DNA from: Daejeonella sp. JGW-45
Lineage (GTDB): Bacteria; Bacteroidota; Bacteroidia; Sphingobacteriales; Sphingobacteriaceae
Reading direction: 5' to 3'
Length of the DNA: 64,000 nt
Assembly: GCF_029360805.1 (NCBI RefSeq)
Contig: NZ_JARKNC010000002.1
Coordinates: forward strand, 165,978-229,977
Each line of letters begins with the position of its first letter. Position 1 is the first letter of the stretch. The position numbers and the translations under genes were made by a program. Below the pieces are notes generated by a model, which was not told the origin of the DNA, searched no databases, and worked only from the letters and a program-made list of their open reading frames with translations. Below, in pieces: positions 9,070 through 18,057 of this stretch.

Positions 9070-12000
9070 TTAAAAGGTTGCGTTCAGGCTAAGGCCAATG
9101 TTGCGGGTAGTTGGCAATGATGAATACTCCAACCCACCCCTGTTAGCAACGCCGGTAGCGATTTCAGGATCGTAAGGAGCATCCCTGTAGAAGAAAAAGA
9201 GGTTTCTTCCTACAAGCGATAATCTCGCTGTCTGTACGAAGCCTGATTTCCGCACCAGCTCATTCGGCAATTTATAGCCTAATACAACTTCTCTCATCCT
9301 CAGGTTAGTTGCAGAGAAAGCGTAGAAATCCTTTACCGGGGTACGGTTACCCAGCGACTGCCAGTAGGTTTCTGCTGTGATCGACTTGGTGTTTTGCACG
9401 CCTGCCTCTGTGACCGCGTCCAATACTATCCCGTTTTCCCGTCCGTACAGTGAAGTCTTCGAGTTGCCGCTGGCATCCATTGCAGCCAGGGTACCGCCAA
9501 TTACAGTTCCTCCGTTCTTGTAATCCACAAGGAAACTAAGCGAAAGGTTCTTAAAGTTGAGGGAGTTGTTCATACCCAGCATATAGTTAGGGTTATAATT
9601 CCCGGCATAGGCTGTTTTAGGCGTAACTACAGGAACACCATTTGCGTTCACTATCCTTCTGCCCTGAGCATCCTTTTTCCATTCTGCCATGTACATGGTG
9701 CCATAGCTCTTGCCTTCTTCCACGGTCTCAAGCACCTGGCGGTCATCCCCAAGGACAGCTGTTTTAAGCCTGTCGGAAAGCCTGACAACCTTATTCACAT
9801 TCTTCGAGAAGTTAAACATCACGTCCCATGAAAATGCGCTGGATCTGACCGGTGTTCCGTTCAGCATAAACTCGACCCCGCTATTGCGGATCAGGCCGGC
9901 ATTGATATACTGGGCATTAAACAAGGTCGCGTTCGGAACCGCCAGTGAGATCAGCTGGTTCTTTGTCTCGCTCCTGTAGTAGGTAATGTCCAAACCAAGA
10001 CGGTTGGTAAAGAAGCGCCAGTCGAGACCAGCCTCGAACGACTGGGTAAGTTCTGGCTTGTAGTTGCCCAGCGAGCGGGTACCCGGTGTATTTATGGTAC
10101 CGCCTGCGCCAACCGAGAAGTAGTTGTCGGTCAGGTATTGCTGTCCGCCATAACCGGCATTTGCCAGCGTAACCCTTGCCTTACCGTAAGAAACCCAGCT
10201 TGGCAGATCGACCATATCGCTGACAATGGCTGTTAAACCCACAGAAGGATAGAAATAAGACTGGTTTTCTTTTGGAAGTGCTGACGACCAGTCGTTACGG
10301 GCTGTCAGATCCAGGTATAAGTAATCTTTATACGACAAGGTTGTAGTAGCGTACAAGGACTGTACCTGCGGCGTACGGCCATAAGAATTGTTCGTCCGCG
10401 GGTTCTTGGCATTAGACATAAAGAAAAAGTCCAGCTTGTTCAGTCCGTTGGCTACTGTTGCAACAGACTCATATTTAGTCTCTTGTATAGAACCACCCAG
10501 ATATCCCGTCAGGTTAAAGGTTTTGCTGATATCCTGCCTGAAAGATAACAAGGCATCCAGGTTGGTCGCGCGCCTGTTCCCGTCATAGAGGTTAAAAAGG
10601 TTTCCATTTCCTGAAAGTTCATAAGAATCGGCATACATTTTTTCATTTGTATTCTCATCCGTTCTGTCCAGACTACCCCTCACCTGGAGATCCAGCCAGT
10701 TTGTGAACTTGTATTTTGCAGAGATCAAACCTATCAGGCGTCGTTTCTGTTCGAAAAAAAGCTGCCTGTTCATTTTCCAGTATGGATTCGATAAATAAAT
10801 TGAGCCCGGAACCCAATAGCTTTGCCTGAGGTTACCCAAAACATCGGTGTATTCGTACTTCTGCATCTCGCTTAATGGAATAGACGCCGGGGCATGGTAT
10901 ATACTACCTGTAGCGTCGTTTCTCTCGCCCGTGAACGGCTTATTGTCAACATCCTCCATGATATAGGTCAGCTTCGAGAAGAATGACAGCTTATCCGAGA
11001 TCGTATTGTCGATCTTGAAATCAAAATTATGCCTGTCGTATTCATGATTCCTGAGAATACCTTTTGCATTGCTATTTCCATAGGAGAAGTAAGTCTGCAT
11101 TTTTTCACTGCCGCCGCTGATGCCAATGGTATTAGATAAGCTTGACCCATCGCGGTAGAAATCCTTGATCCGGTCAGGCTGGCCCTGCATGGCCATTTGC
11201 GTACCGTTCCATAAGGTAATTGTCTGGCCGGTGATCTTCGGGCCCCAGCTGCTTTCGTTATTCGCATTGTATACACCTCCTGCACCCTGACCATATTCGG
11301 CCTGCACATCAGGTAAGATAAACGGACGGTCAATAGTGGTACTGCCGGTATAATCAACAGTAACCTTTCCTGTTTTTCCTCTTTTGGTTGTGATCACGAT
11401 CGCACCATTCTGTCCCTGGCTACCATATAAAGCAGCTGCGGAAGCCCCTTTCAGGATGGTCATCGATTCGATGTCGTCACTGTTTATCATCCCAATACCG
11501 TCACCGCCGTCGCGGCTGCCGCTTGTCTGGCCAGTACCCTGCTCACGGCTGGTATTATCCATCGGTACCCCGTCTATCACATATAATGGCTGGTTATTGC
11601 CAAAGATCGAGCGGCTGCCGCGAAGCAGAACCTTGGTTGAGCTTCCCGGGCCGGTCGCATTTTTGGTGATGGTTACACCGGCAACCTTACCTGCCAGTGC
11701 ATTGATCATGTTTGTTTCCTTGGCCTGGCTAAGATCTGCCGCATCAAGTGTCTGAGCAGCGTAGGTCAGTGATTTCGACGACCGTTCAATACCAAGCGCC
11801 GTGACCACCACTTCAGTCAGCGCGGTATTGGCAATATCGAGGGTTACATCGAGACTGGTGCGGTTGCTCACCGCAACTTCTTTTGTGATGTAGCCGATAT
11901 AAGTAAAGATCAGCGTACTGTTATTATCCGGCACTGTAAGTGTATAAGCGCCGTTGGCATCTGTAGATGTGCCGGCATTCGAGCCCTTAACACGCACGCT

Positions 12001-12510
12001 AACGCCCGGGAGCGTCACTCCATCCACGTCCTTCACCACTCCCTTTACCACTACCGGAGGAGCCTCCGGGGCGGTAAAAAGGTCGCGCGCGGGCTCGATG
12101 TTAAACACTGGCGGGCGCCGCTTCACGATCACCATATTGTTTTTGATGGTATAGGTAAGAGGCTGCCCTGTAAAGCAGATAGCCAGCACCCTTTCAAGGC
12201 TTGAATTCTTCAATTCAATATCTACCGGCTTTGCTTCTTTAAGCATCTCCGTATCGTAAATAAATTCGTACTGGCTCTGATTGCTGATCGACCAAAACAC
12301 CTGCTCGAGCGAAGTGTTTTTCTTTGACAGCGTAATCTTTTGCGCATACCCCACGGCATTGGCCTGAAGTATTGTAGCGACTATTAAAACAAGAGTGAGT
12401 TTCATAATCAGCAGTATTTTGGCTTTAGCGGAATACCCGCGGCATTCCCCAACAGAAGAAATTTTCATACATTTGAATAGTTTAAGTTTATAAGTTTTGT
12501 GATATCGCAT
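9070..12510 (-). CDS. SusC-like TonB-dependent receptor with N-terminal STN domain
   Basis: 1146 residues. The signal region is followed by an STN domain (about 58-132, KITLSKKNTSLEQVF to MVIVKRR), a carboxypeptidase-regulatory-like domain (about 153-228, GVVKDVDGVTLPGVSV), a TonB-box-like EVVVTALG, a plug domain and the outer-membrane barrel. The STN domain marks receptors that signal to an anti-sigma factor, in line with the FecR and sigma genes just upstream. The first ATG gives a long signal region; Met15 or Met36 are possible real starts. It imports the SusD-bound ligand using TonB energy. Confidence 0.93.
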   Translation of the reverse strand: MRYHKTYKLKLFKCMKISSVGECRGYSAKAKILLIMKLTLVLIVATILQANAVGYAQKITLSKKNTSLEQVFWSISNQSQYEFIYDTEMLKEAKPVDIELKNSSLERVLAICFTGQPLTYTIKNNMVIVKRRPPVFNIEPARDLFTAPEAPPVVVKGVVKDVDGVTLPGVSVRVKGSNAGTSTDANGAYTLTVPDNNSTLIFTYIGYITKEVAVSNRTSLDVTLDIANTALTEVVVTALGIERSSKSLTYAAQTLDAADLSQAKETNMINALAGKVAGVTITKNATGPGSSTKVLLRGSRSIFGNNQPLYVIDGVPMDNTSREQGTGQTSGSRDGGDGIGMINSDDIESMTILKGASAAALYGSQGQNGAIVITTKRGKTGKVTVDYTGSTTIDRPFILPDVQAEYGQGAGGVYNANNESSWGPKITGQTITLWNGTQMAMQGQPDRIKDFYRDGSSLSNTIGISGGSEKMQTYFSYGNSNAKGILRNHEYDRHNFDFKIDNTISDKLSFFSKLTYIMEDVDNKPFTGERNDATGSIYHAPASIPLSEMQKYEYTDVLGNLRQSYWVPGSIYLSNPYWKMNRQLFFEQKRRLIGLISAKYKFTNWLDLQVRGSLDRTDENTNEKMYADSYELSGNGNLFNLYDGNRRATNLDALLSFRQDISKTFNLTGYLGGSIQETKYESVATVANGLNKLDFFFMSNAKNPRTNNSYGRTPQVQSLYATTTLSYKDYLYLDLTARNDWSSALPKENQSYFYPSVGLTAIVSDMVDLPSWVSYGKARVTLANAGYGGQQYLTDNYFSVGAGGTINTPGTRSLGNYKPELTQSFEAGLDWRFFTNRLGLDITYYRSETKNQLISLAVPNATLFNAQYINAGLIRNSGVEFMLNGTPVRSSAFSWDVMFNFSKNVNKVVRLSDRLKTAVLGDDRQVLETVEEGKSYGTMYMAEWKKDAQGRRIVNANGVPVVTPKTAYAGNYNPNYMLGMNNSLNFKNLSLSFLVDYKNGGTVIGGTLAAMDASGNSKTSLYGRENGIVLDAVTEAGVQNTKSITAETYWQSLGNRTPVKDFYAFSATNLRMREVVLGYKLPNELVRKSGFVQTARLSLVGRNLFFFYRDAPYDPEIATGVANRGGLEYSSLPTTRNIGLSLNATF

Positions 12511-12553
12511 ATTATAGACGAGTAAGCTTAGACATGTCGCGTTCGACAGAAAG

Positions 12554-12583
12554 CCGGTGCGTTGGTAGCGCTCCGGTTTTTTT
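12554..12583. other. Hairpin between fecR and susC
   Basis: The plus strand shows CCGG-t-GCG, a 7-nt loop, CGC-t-CCGG, then seven T. No plus-strand gene ends here. On the transcribed minus strand the hairpin lies in the 94-bp fecR-susC gap and could be a leader structure that changes the regulator/receptor ratio. This is weak evidence. Confidence 0.3.
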
Positions 12584-12604
12584 AAGCTCCCCTATAGGTA
12601 TAGT

Positions 12605-13744
12605 TCAGGGCATAGCTATAATCCTCCTTTCATTTTCATGGCTTCCGCCGTTTATAATTTTGAACTTTATAGAACCGGTAGATTCAAGTACCTCCAGCAC
12701 TTCTGAAATATTACGTGAGCGGGATATCCTTCCGCCAAAGTTTTTACGGGAAATATCTCCCTGAATTTCTATATCGACGTCATACCAGCGTGAGATCTGG
12801 CGCATGATGCTTTGTGCATCCTCGCTTTTGAAAATAAAGAAGCCGTTCTTCCAGGCTATAACCTCCTCGGTATCTACAGTGACCACATCAATACCGCCGT
12901 TCCCGTTCCTGGCCTGCTGCCCCGGCGTAAGGAGCTTGCTGCCCTTGCTGCTAAAGACTTTTACTGAACCCTCCAGCAGCGTGGTATTGATCGTGCTTTC
13001 GCCCGGATAGCTCATTACGTTAAAGTGGGTACCCAATACTTCTATCGTCTGACCTTCATTCTTCACCCTGAAAGGCATGGCCGGATTCCGGGCAACCTCG
13101 AAATAAACTTCCCCGGTAATTTCCACTTTCCGCTCTTTGCCGCTGAAGTGAACAGGATATTTTAAAGAGGAAGCTGAGTTAAGCCAAACCCGGCTGCCGT
13201 CGGGCAGGTTCACCTGGTATTGTCCCCCGTAAGGAGTTTCTATCGTATTATAAGAAAGGTCTTCCGATGCCGGGCCCGAATCTGATATGGTATATACCAG
13301 CTGGCCATCGGCTGTTTTTGTGACCCTGATGCCCGACTGGTTGGCGAGTTCGCCATTCCTGGCCTCGTTCAGGTCGATCCTGCGCCCATCGGCCAGGGTC
13401 AGCGTAGCCCTGTTCCCTCCCGGCAGGATATCATTTTCCTGCACCCCGGCAAGCGGCTGCGGCTCCGCGGCAAGGTTGGTCCGGTAGAGGTATATGCCCA
13501 GTGACGCCACCAGGATAATGGCTGCGGCTGATGCCACGCGCTGCCAGAGCCGGGAAACGGGTTTCCCGAATAAGGTATAGCTGTGTTTACGGAAAGCCTT
13601 TTGAGCCTCGCGGAGCTCGGCCTCCGTAAGCCCTGAGTCTTCATCCTCGGCAAGGTGATGAAACCAGGTTTGAAGAAGCAATTTCTCCTCCGGGGTGCAT
13701 TTCCCGGACTTATACTTTTCAAATAGCTCTTTTGCTTCTTTCAT
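12605..13744 (-). CDS. FecR-family anti-sigma factor
   Basis: 379 residues. The cytoplasmic N-terminal anti-sigma region (1-60, TPEEKLLLQTWFHHLAEDE) is followed by one membrane span (about 68-88, VASAAAIILVASLGIYLY). The periplasmic FecR domain contains the typical ETPYGGQYQVNLPDGSRVWL and GEVYFEVARNP motifs, and a DUF4974-like C-terminus follows (about 290-365, FKSEDAQSIMRQISRWYDVDI). It likely holds the upstream ECF sigma factor inactive until the STN domain of the receptor reports ligand binding. The sigma gene is 229 bp upstream and susC 94 bp downstream. Confidence 0.92.
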   Translation of the reverse strand: MKEAKELFEKYKSGKCTPEEKLLLQTWFHHLAEDEDSGLTEAELREAQKAFRKHSYTLFGKPVSRLWQRVASAAAIILVASLGIYLYRTNLAAEPQPLAGVQENDILPGGNRATLTLADGRRIDLNEARNGELANQSGIRVTKTADGQLVYTISDSGPASEDLSYNTIETPYGGQYQVNLPDGSRVWLNSASSLKYPVHFSGKERKVEITGEVYFEVARNPAMPFRVKNEGQTIEVLGTHFNVMSYPGESTINTTLLEGSVKVFSSKGSKLLTPGQQARNGNGGIDVVTVDTEEVIAWKNGFFIFKSEDAQSIMRQISRWYDVDIEIQGDISRKNFGGRISRSRNISEVLEVLESTGSIKFKIINGGSHENERRIIAMP

Positions 13745-13874
13745 GTGTTCTTTTGCCTCTTTATATACTAAAACGGCGAGCTCAGATGCGATGGGTACTG
13801 CGAACAGCAGAAAAAGGAGTAAGAAGTGAATATTGGTAAGGGAGTATCAGGAATCCGGAAGAAAGTATCAGGTG

Positions 13875-13923
13875 GGGATGTGGGATGTGGGATGTGAGAT
13901 GTGAGATATGGGATATGAGCTGG
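13875..13923. repeat. Degenerate 7-bp repeat array A
   Basis: Seven consecutive heptamers can be read without gaps: GGGATGT x3, GAGATGT, GAGATAT, GGGATAT, GAGCTGG. The array lies in the gap between the sigma-factor and fecR genes. It ends in the same heptamer (GAGCTGG, followed by G-T/C-GGAG) as array C. Confidence 0.85.
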
Positions 13924-13973
13924 GTGGAGGAGCTGTGTGAGGAAGCCGGAAATCGGTTCTCAGACTTCATACC

Positions 13974-14555
13974 TCAGCCCAGATATAGCATTATGAGGGT
14001 CCATAAGCCCGTCCCGACCCGCATCTTCAATATCCGAAGAGCTTTCTTGATCTGCGTGGACGCGGTTTGTTCCGAGATTTCCATGCGGGCTGCAACGTCT
14101 TTATGGCTGAGCCTGAGCTCGCGGCTGAGGCGGAAGGCTTCTCTCATGCGCGGCGGCAGGGCCTCGATCTCCTTTTCGATCAGGCGCTTTAAGTCGTGCT
14201 CACGCACCAGGAAGTCGGCCGAATCTACCGACGTATCGATCAGGTGCTGCACCGCGCTCAGGTATTTGGCTTCCACTTTACGATGGGAAAAGATGTCCAG
14301 CGCCTTGTTGCGCACAGCCGTAAAGAGATAGGCAGTGAGCGAAAGATCGTCTGCCAGCTGGAAGCGCTTGTTCCATAAAACGCTCAGAACCTCCTGCACA
14401 ACGTCCTGCGCTTCCTGCTTATCACGGAGTTTCTTATGGGCGTAGATGTAAAGCAGGGAATGATAACGCTCGTAAATTTCAGTAAAAGCCTTCTCCTCCC
14501 CTTCTTTTAAGAGGACAGCCAATTCGTGATCGCTTAAACATTTATATCCCGGCAT
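13974..14555 (-). CDS. ECF RNA polymerase sigma factor
   Basis: 193 residues. Region 2 is seen in EKAFTEIYERYHSLLYIYAHKKL and the DVVQEVLSVLW segment. Region 4 is seen in LPPRMREAFRLSRE and a helix-turn-helix around HKDVAARMEISEQTASTQIKKALRIL. It matches the FecI-like sigma-70 group paired with FecR regulators of Bacteroidota SusCD operons. It probably drives the downstream susCD genes when released by FecR. Reading starts at the ATG at 14555. Confidence 0.93.
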   Translation of the reverse strand: MPGYKCLSDHELAVLLKEGEEKAFTEIYERYHSLLYIYAHKKLRDKQEAQDVVQEVLSVLWNKRFQLADDLSLTAYLFTAVRNKALDIFSHRKVEAKYLSAVQHLIDTSVDSADFLVREHDLKRLIEKEIEALPPRMREAFRLSRELRLSHKDVAARMEISEQTASTQIKKALRILKMRVGTGLWTLIMLYLG

Positions 14556-14614
14556 TGTTTGAGATGCGCTTGAACGAATGTAATTATTTTTATGGAGAAT
14601 TAATATAGGGGGGT

Positions 14615-14649
14615 GAGGTATGAGGTATCAGGTGTGAGGTATGAGGTAT
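14615..14649. repeat. Degenerate 7-bp repeat array B
   Basis: Five heptamers in a row (GAGGTAT, GAGGTAT, CAGGTGT, GAGGTAT, GAGGTAT) between the sigma-factor start and the end of the toxin gene. Same period and similar composition as arrays A and C. Confidence 0.85.
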
Positions 14650-14675
14650 GGGCCGATAAATAAACTCATAGCTCG

Positions 14676-15092
14676 TTATACCAACGAACTCAGTGCTTCA
14701 ACAGGACTCATTACGGGCAGAGCACTTTTCTTAAAATCTTTCGTATTGCGGGTAACAATAAAATCAACCCCGGGGATCGCAAGGGCACAATAATACTGTA
14801 CAGCATCTTCGTAGTCCTTAAAATCTGACCCTAAAGACTGCCGGATAACAGCCCCGGTCACATCGGTTATCTGCGTAATATCTGCAAGTCCTTCCAGTAA
14901 CTTAATGACCACGGTCCCGGGTGCTGATTGACGCAAGACATAGTAGATATTATTGTAGGAAACTGCTGAGATGTAAATCTTGACCTTGCCCTCTACCGCG
15001 AAATTAAAAAGCCTGGCAGCATCTGTAGCAAAAGGTTCCCTGCCAGCCAGGAAGTCGATCACTACATTCGTATCCATGAAAATATGCCTCAT
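14676..15092 (-). CDS. PIN-domain (VapC-like) ribonuclease toxin
   Basis: 138 residues of the usual PIN size. The first acidic residue is in IFMDTNVVIDF (Asp7), the second cluster is in DFKDYEDAVQY (Asp93, Asp96), and the last is in VTRNTKDF (Asp119). These are the expected Mg-binding positions of PIN ribonucleases. It starts 2 bp after the antitoxin stop, so the pair is an operon. VapC toxins cut tRNA or other RNA when the antitoxin is degraded; the target here is unknown. Confidence 0.88.
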   Translation of the reverse strand: MRHIFMDTNVVIDFLAGREPFATDAARLFNFAVEGKVKIYISAVSYNNIYYVLRQSAPGTVVIKLLEGLADITQITDVTGAVIRQSLGSDFKDYEDAVQYYCALAIPGVDFIVTRNTKDFKKSALPVMSPVEALSSLV

Positions 15093-15094
15093 AT

Positions 15095-15343
15095 TTATTT
15101 CCTGTATTTTTCTGTCAGGGCCTTACCTAGCTGCTTCTTATAATCAAAATCATCGGGCAAACGTATTTTACCCATTAAGCTGCTAACCTTAGGAGATAAG
15201 CTGGGCGGGCTTTCATCCTGTGCACTGATCGACTTCAAATAATTTTCTACTATCTGCGACAGACTTTTCCCTTTCTGCCGGGCGTATTTCTTGGCTGAAT
15301 TTATAACAGTATCGTCAATCGTTAACGTGAGTTTGGTTGTCAT
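15095..15343 (-). CDS. DUF6364-like antitoxin partner of the PIN toxin
   Basis: 82 residues beginning MTTKLTLTIDDTVINSAKKYA, a ribbon-helix-helix-type N-terminus as in antitoxins partnered with PIN toxins, followed by a toxin-binding tail (LPDDFDYKKQLGKALTEKYRK). The longer reading frame upstream (to 15487) would cross the promoter, so I chose the ATG at 15343. The start lies 24 bp downstream of a good -7 element. Confidence 0.85.
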   Translation of the reverse strand: MTTKLTLTIDDTVINSAKKYARQKGKSLSQIVENYLKSISAQDESPPSLSPKVSSLMGKIRLPDDFDYKKQLGKALTEKYRK

Positions 15344-15347
15344 AATA

Positions 15348-15397
15348 ACACGTGTAATTATATATACAAAGATACGTATCATATATTTCAATTCAAA
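15348..15397 (-). promoter_or_regulatory. Promoter and palindromic operators of the toxin-antitoxin operon
   Basis: On the minus strand there is TTTG (15397-15394), 19 bp, then TATCTTTG (15374-15367), an exact match to the Bacteroidota -33/-7 pattern TTTG-N19-TAnnTTTG. A perfect palindrome GATACGTATC (15371-15380) overlaps the -7 box, and ACACGTGT (15348-15355) lies just before the antitoxin start. Both are candidate binding sites for autorepression by the antitoxin. Confidence 0.75.
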
Positions 15398-15607
15398 CTT
15401 TAACATCTTCCTACGGTCATAGACAATCTGATCAGGATGATCATGTGCTTCATCATCAAGCTCTATAATTAGTTTCCCGGAAGACAATAAAAAACAACGA
15501 TGTATGATGCAAAATCTGGTATTCTATCTAAGAAAGCCTGACATAATGAGCGAGAGGTATATTTTAATTATTAAAGGTTTGACACCGCCGTTCACGGGAG
15601 TTCTGAA

Positions 15608-15642
15608 GAGGTATCAGGTATCAGGTATCAGGTATGAGCTGG
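15608..15642. repeat. Degenerate 7-bp repeat array C
   Basis: Five heptamers: GAGGTAT, CAGGTAT x3, GAGCTGG. The last unit and the following GCGGAG match the end of array A. It is intergenic, upstream of the nuclease gene. Confidence 0.85.
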
Positions 15643-15724
15643 GCGGAGAGACCTAATTATCCTAATTATCAGCCTTGCGGGGGAACCTAAAATTCACTAG
15701 TATGCGGCCTGCTGTATAACCGTG

Positions 15725-16285
15725 ATGCTAAACCACAATATGCTAATACTGAGAACCCTTGCTCCCCTAGTCCTTTTCATTTTATTCACTTCCTGCGATA
15801 TGCGGGGCGGCGGAACCGCTGTGGAGGCCATAAGGACGACAGCTCCGGGTCCGGGTGAGGGCTATCTGCAGGTTACGCGGGTGGTAGATGGCGATACCTT
15901 CTGGGTGGATAACGGGACAGAGAAGGGGCTGAAGGTGCGCCTGCTGGGGATTGACGCGCCCGAATCGCGGAAATCCTTTAACAAGGATGTTCAGCATTTC
16001 GGCAAGGAGTCGGCAGCGTACCTGACCAGGCTGATCGCCGGAAAAAAGGTAAAGCTGATGGCGGATGTTTCGCCGCGCGACCGCTACGGGCGGACCTTGT
16101 CGTACGCCTACCTGGAAGACGGCACCTTTGTGAATGCACTCCTGATCAGGAATGGTTATGCCCAGGTGCTGACCATTGCCCCGAATGTAAGGTTTGCGGC
16201 GGAGTTCGTGAGGCTGCAGCGCAGGGCCAGGGAAAAAGGACTGGGCTTGTGGGCCAGGGATTTCGCTGCTGCGGAGAAAGGCTAA
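15725..16285 (+). CDS. Secreted thermonuclease-like (SNase) lipoprotein
   Basis: 186 residues. The N-terminal hydrophobic signal ends FTSC, a possible lipobox. The SNase fold is shown by VTRVVDGDTFWV, KVRLLGIDAPES (catalytic Arg, Asp and Glu region) and RDRYGRTLSYAY (second catalytic Arg). It probably degrades extracellular or periplasmic DNA/RNA with calcium. The ATG at 15725 directly follows an in-frame GTG; the ATG is preferred. It appears monocistronic. Confidence 0.88.
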   Translation: MLNHNMLILRTLAPLVLFILFTSCDMRGGGTAVEAIRTTAPGPGEGYLQVTRVVDGDTFWVDNGTEKGLKVRLLGIDAPESRKSFNKDVQHFGKESAAYLTRLIAGKKVKLMADVSPRDRYGRTLSYAYLEDGTFVNALLIRNGYAQVLTIAPNVRFAAEFVRLQRRAREKGLGLWARDFAAAEKG

Positions 16286-16446
16286 AAATCGTCATTGAAG
16301 CCGGATCCGGCAGTTAAACGGTAGGGATCATTGAGGGAACGGTAATTAATGTATTTTAAAATATTAATTTCATTAATTAGCTTTAAATAGCTGCCGGTGC
16401 GATCGTGGATTGTCGCGAGCCCCGGCACCTGTCTTACTCATCACCT

Positions 16447-17019
16447 ATGAAAGACAAAAACCAAGTATACGGCCCCTTGCCCGAGTGCGAGGATTACTGG
16501 GAGTCACTGCCGGAAGAATTTTACTGGGCATCTGAATGCCCTCCGTATATTACTGACGAACTGGTCAGCTGGCGGAAAAAGGTCGGTGCCAGCCCGGAAA
16601 AGATCGCCCGCTTAGCAGGTTTTGAGCCGGCCGATTATCTCCTTATTGAAAGCGGAGAAAGAAAAATCAACCAGGCGGAAGCAGCCAGAATTGACGAAGC
16701 GATTCTCGACTATCGAAGATTCCATATCTCCCCTTATTATAATCTGCGTTTAAAAATATTCTTTTGGCTGGAGCACCGTAAAGTGGGCTGGCGGCGATTC
16801 CGGCACCACGCACTGGAAATCATTCTGACCATTCTAATATTGTCCATCCCGGTTGTTTTCATACTGGTACGTACGTTTATTTTCCCGGGTCCTGAATATG
16901 CGCCGGTATTTTTGCTGGGAAGACTACTGGACTGGGGATCATCATTCGCTCTTCCTGCGGGAATCGGGCTGTGTATTGTGATCTGGGTAGCGCGGGGGGG
17001 TCGGGGCTCTGATAAGTAA
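16447..17019 (+). CDS. HTH-like protein with two C-terminal membrane spans
   Basis: 190 residues from the ATG at 16447; an in-frame upstream start at 16405 is less convincing. Residues about 35-90 resemble an XRE-type helix-turn-helix (SWRKKVGASPEKIARLAGF then YLLIESGERKINQAEAARI). After a basic linker come two hydrophobic spans (ALEIILTILILSIPVVFILV and a second near the end, PAGIGLCIVIWVA). It may be a membrane-tethered regulator. No family name is offered. Confidence 0.65.
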   Translation: MKDKNQVYGPLPECEDYWESLPEEFYWASECPPYITDELVSWRKKVGASPEKIARLAGFEPADYLLIESGERKINQAEAARIDEAILDYRRFHISPYYNLRLKIFFWLEHRKVGWRRFRHHALEIILTILILSIPVVFILVRTFIFPGPEYAPVFLLGRLLDWGSSFALPAGIGLCIVIWVARGGRGSDK

Positions 17020-17529
17020 GGGTGCCGGATGAAAAACATGTAATGTGAGCCGGAACCTGCGGCAGCCAAGCTTTCGCTGGAATCGACCGATAGCTGCTAT
17101 TCTTTGCTGACGCATCCTTAAATCCTCTTTTTAAACCAAATCACGTTTGAGTACAAAAAATAGGTTTTGTTTGTACCTTCTTCGTCTTTTCTTCGTCTCC
17201 AACCCCATTTTAACTACCGCCAGGGCAATAATAGACGAAGAAGGTACGAACGAGAACACTAGGAGGTGGTTTGCGTGTGTCTGGCAGATAAAAATTTGTT
17301 ACTTGTCAGAAGCCTTTCCAGACAAAGACCCTGAAGGGGTCGTATGTATTAGACTATTAAAAGGTAATTCGCATCGCACATGCGACCCCTTCAGGGTCGT
17401 GAATCATGTCCGTTAACCCCTCTATAAACATGTGGCCCCTTCGGGGTCACCTGCATTTTGAATAAAACAGGGATTCTGTTTTATAAATTTCAGGATTAGT
17501 TCAACTTTGGTGTGATATAACAAATTCAA
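17020..17529. other. Intergenic region with REP-like inverted repeats
   Basis: No convincing gene. It contains a 16-bp perfect inverted repeat, GACCCTGAAGGGGTCG at 17327-17342 and its reverse complement at 17383-17398 (about 21 bp if one mismatch is allowed). A third related hairpin lies at about 17431-17452 (GGCCCCTTCGGGGTCAC). This is the layout of a bacterial REP/BIME-type repeat unit. No transposase is present nearby. Confidence 0.75.
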
Positions 17530-17967
17530 ATGAATAGTAAACTATCAAAGCGACTTGCTGATATTGTGGACGCACTCCCATTAGAAAAGGATATACGAGT
17601 TTTAGAAATTGGTTGCGGACCAGGCGCCATGGCGAGAGAAATTTCAAAACGAATTGGTAAAGGACATGTCCTTGCCATTGACCGTTCAGCCAAAGCCATA
17701 CAACAGGCTATTTCCGGCTCGCAGCCTGAAATCGAAACAGGCAGACTTTCTTTCAGACAAGTTCTCATTGAGAAATTTGAACTTGGAGATAACGAAAAAC
17801 CTTTTGACATAGCAATCGCTGTACGGGTTGGAGCCCTGGATGGGCGACACCCGGAAATTGAAAAACAATCATTACTTAAGATTGCAAAAGCATTAAAAAA
17901 GACCGGGAAATTATTTATTGACGGTGGGAACCCCTTAAAAGAAATATCACTTCACGAATATAGATAA
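17530..17967 (+). CDS. SAM-dependent class I methyltransferase (short)
   Basis: 145 residues. Motif I is clear (VLEIGCGPGAMAREI, residues about 24-38), followed by the acidic end of strand 2 (LAIDRS) and a motif IV-like FDIAIAVRVGALDG. At 145 residues it is shorter than most free-standing class I methyltransferases and lacks the last strands, so it may be a minimal or truncated version. The substrate cannot be told. It lies between REP-like repeats and the DUF4157 gene. Confidence 0.75.
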   Translation: MNSKLSKRLADIVDALPLEKDIRVLEIGCGPGAMAREISKRIGKGHVLAIDRSAKAIQQAISGSQPEIETGRLSFRQVLIEKFELGDNEKPFDIAIAVRVGALDGRHPEIEKQSLLKIAKALKKTGKLFIDGGNPLKEISLHEYR

Positions 17968-18057
17968 AGGGGGTAACATGCAGCCTTAATTTGCGTATAC
18001 CTGAACACCCCGGGTTTCAGTTGCCCGAAGCTCATAAGAGCAATTAAGACTTAACCT

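Noticed and set aside
13875-15642. Heptamer arrays as a CRISPR
   Set aside because: Units are 7 bp and contiguous without spacers; no cas genes nearby.
17147-17416. 89-codon reading frame (plus strand)
   Set aside because: It runs through the REP-like inverted repeat, has no family features and an odd composition.
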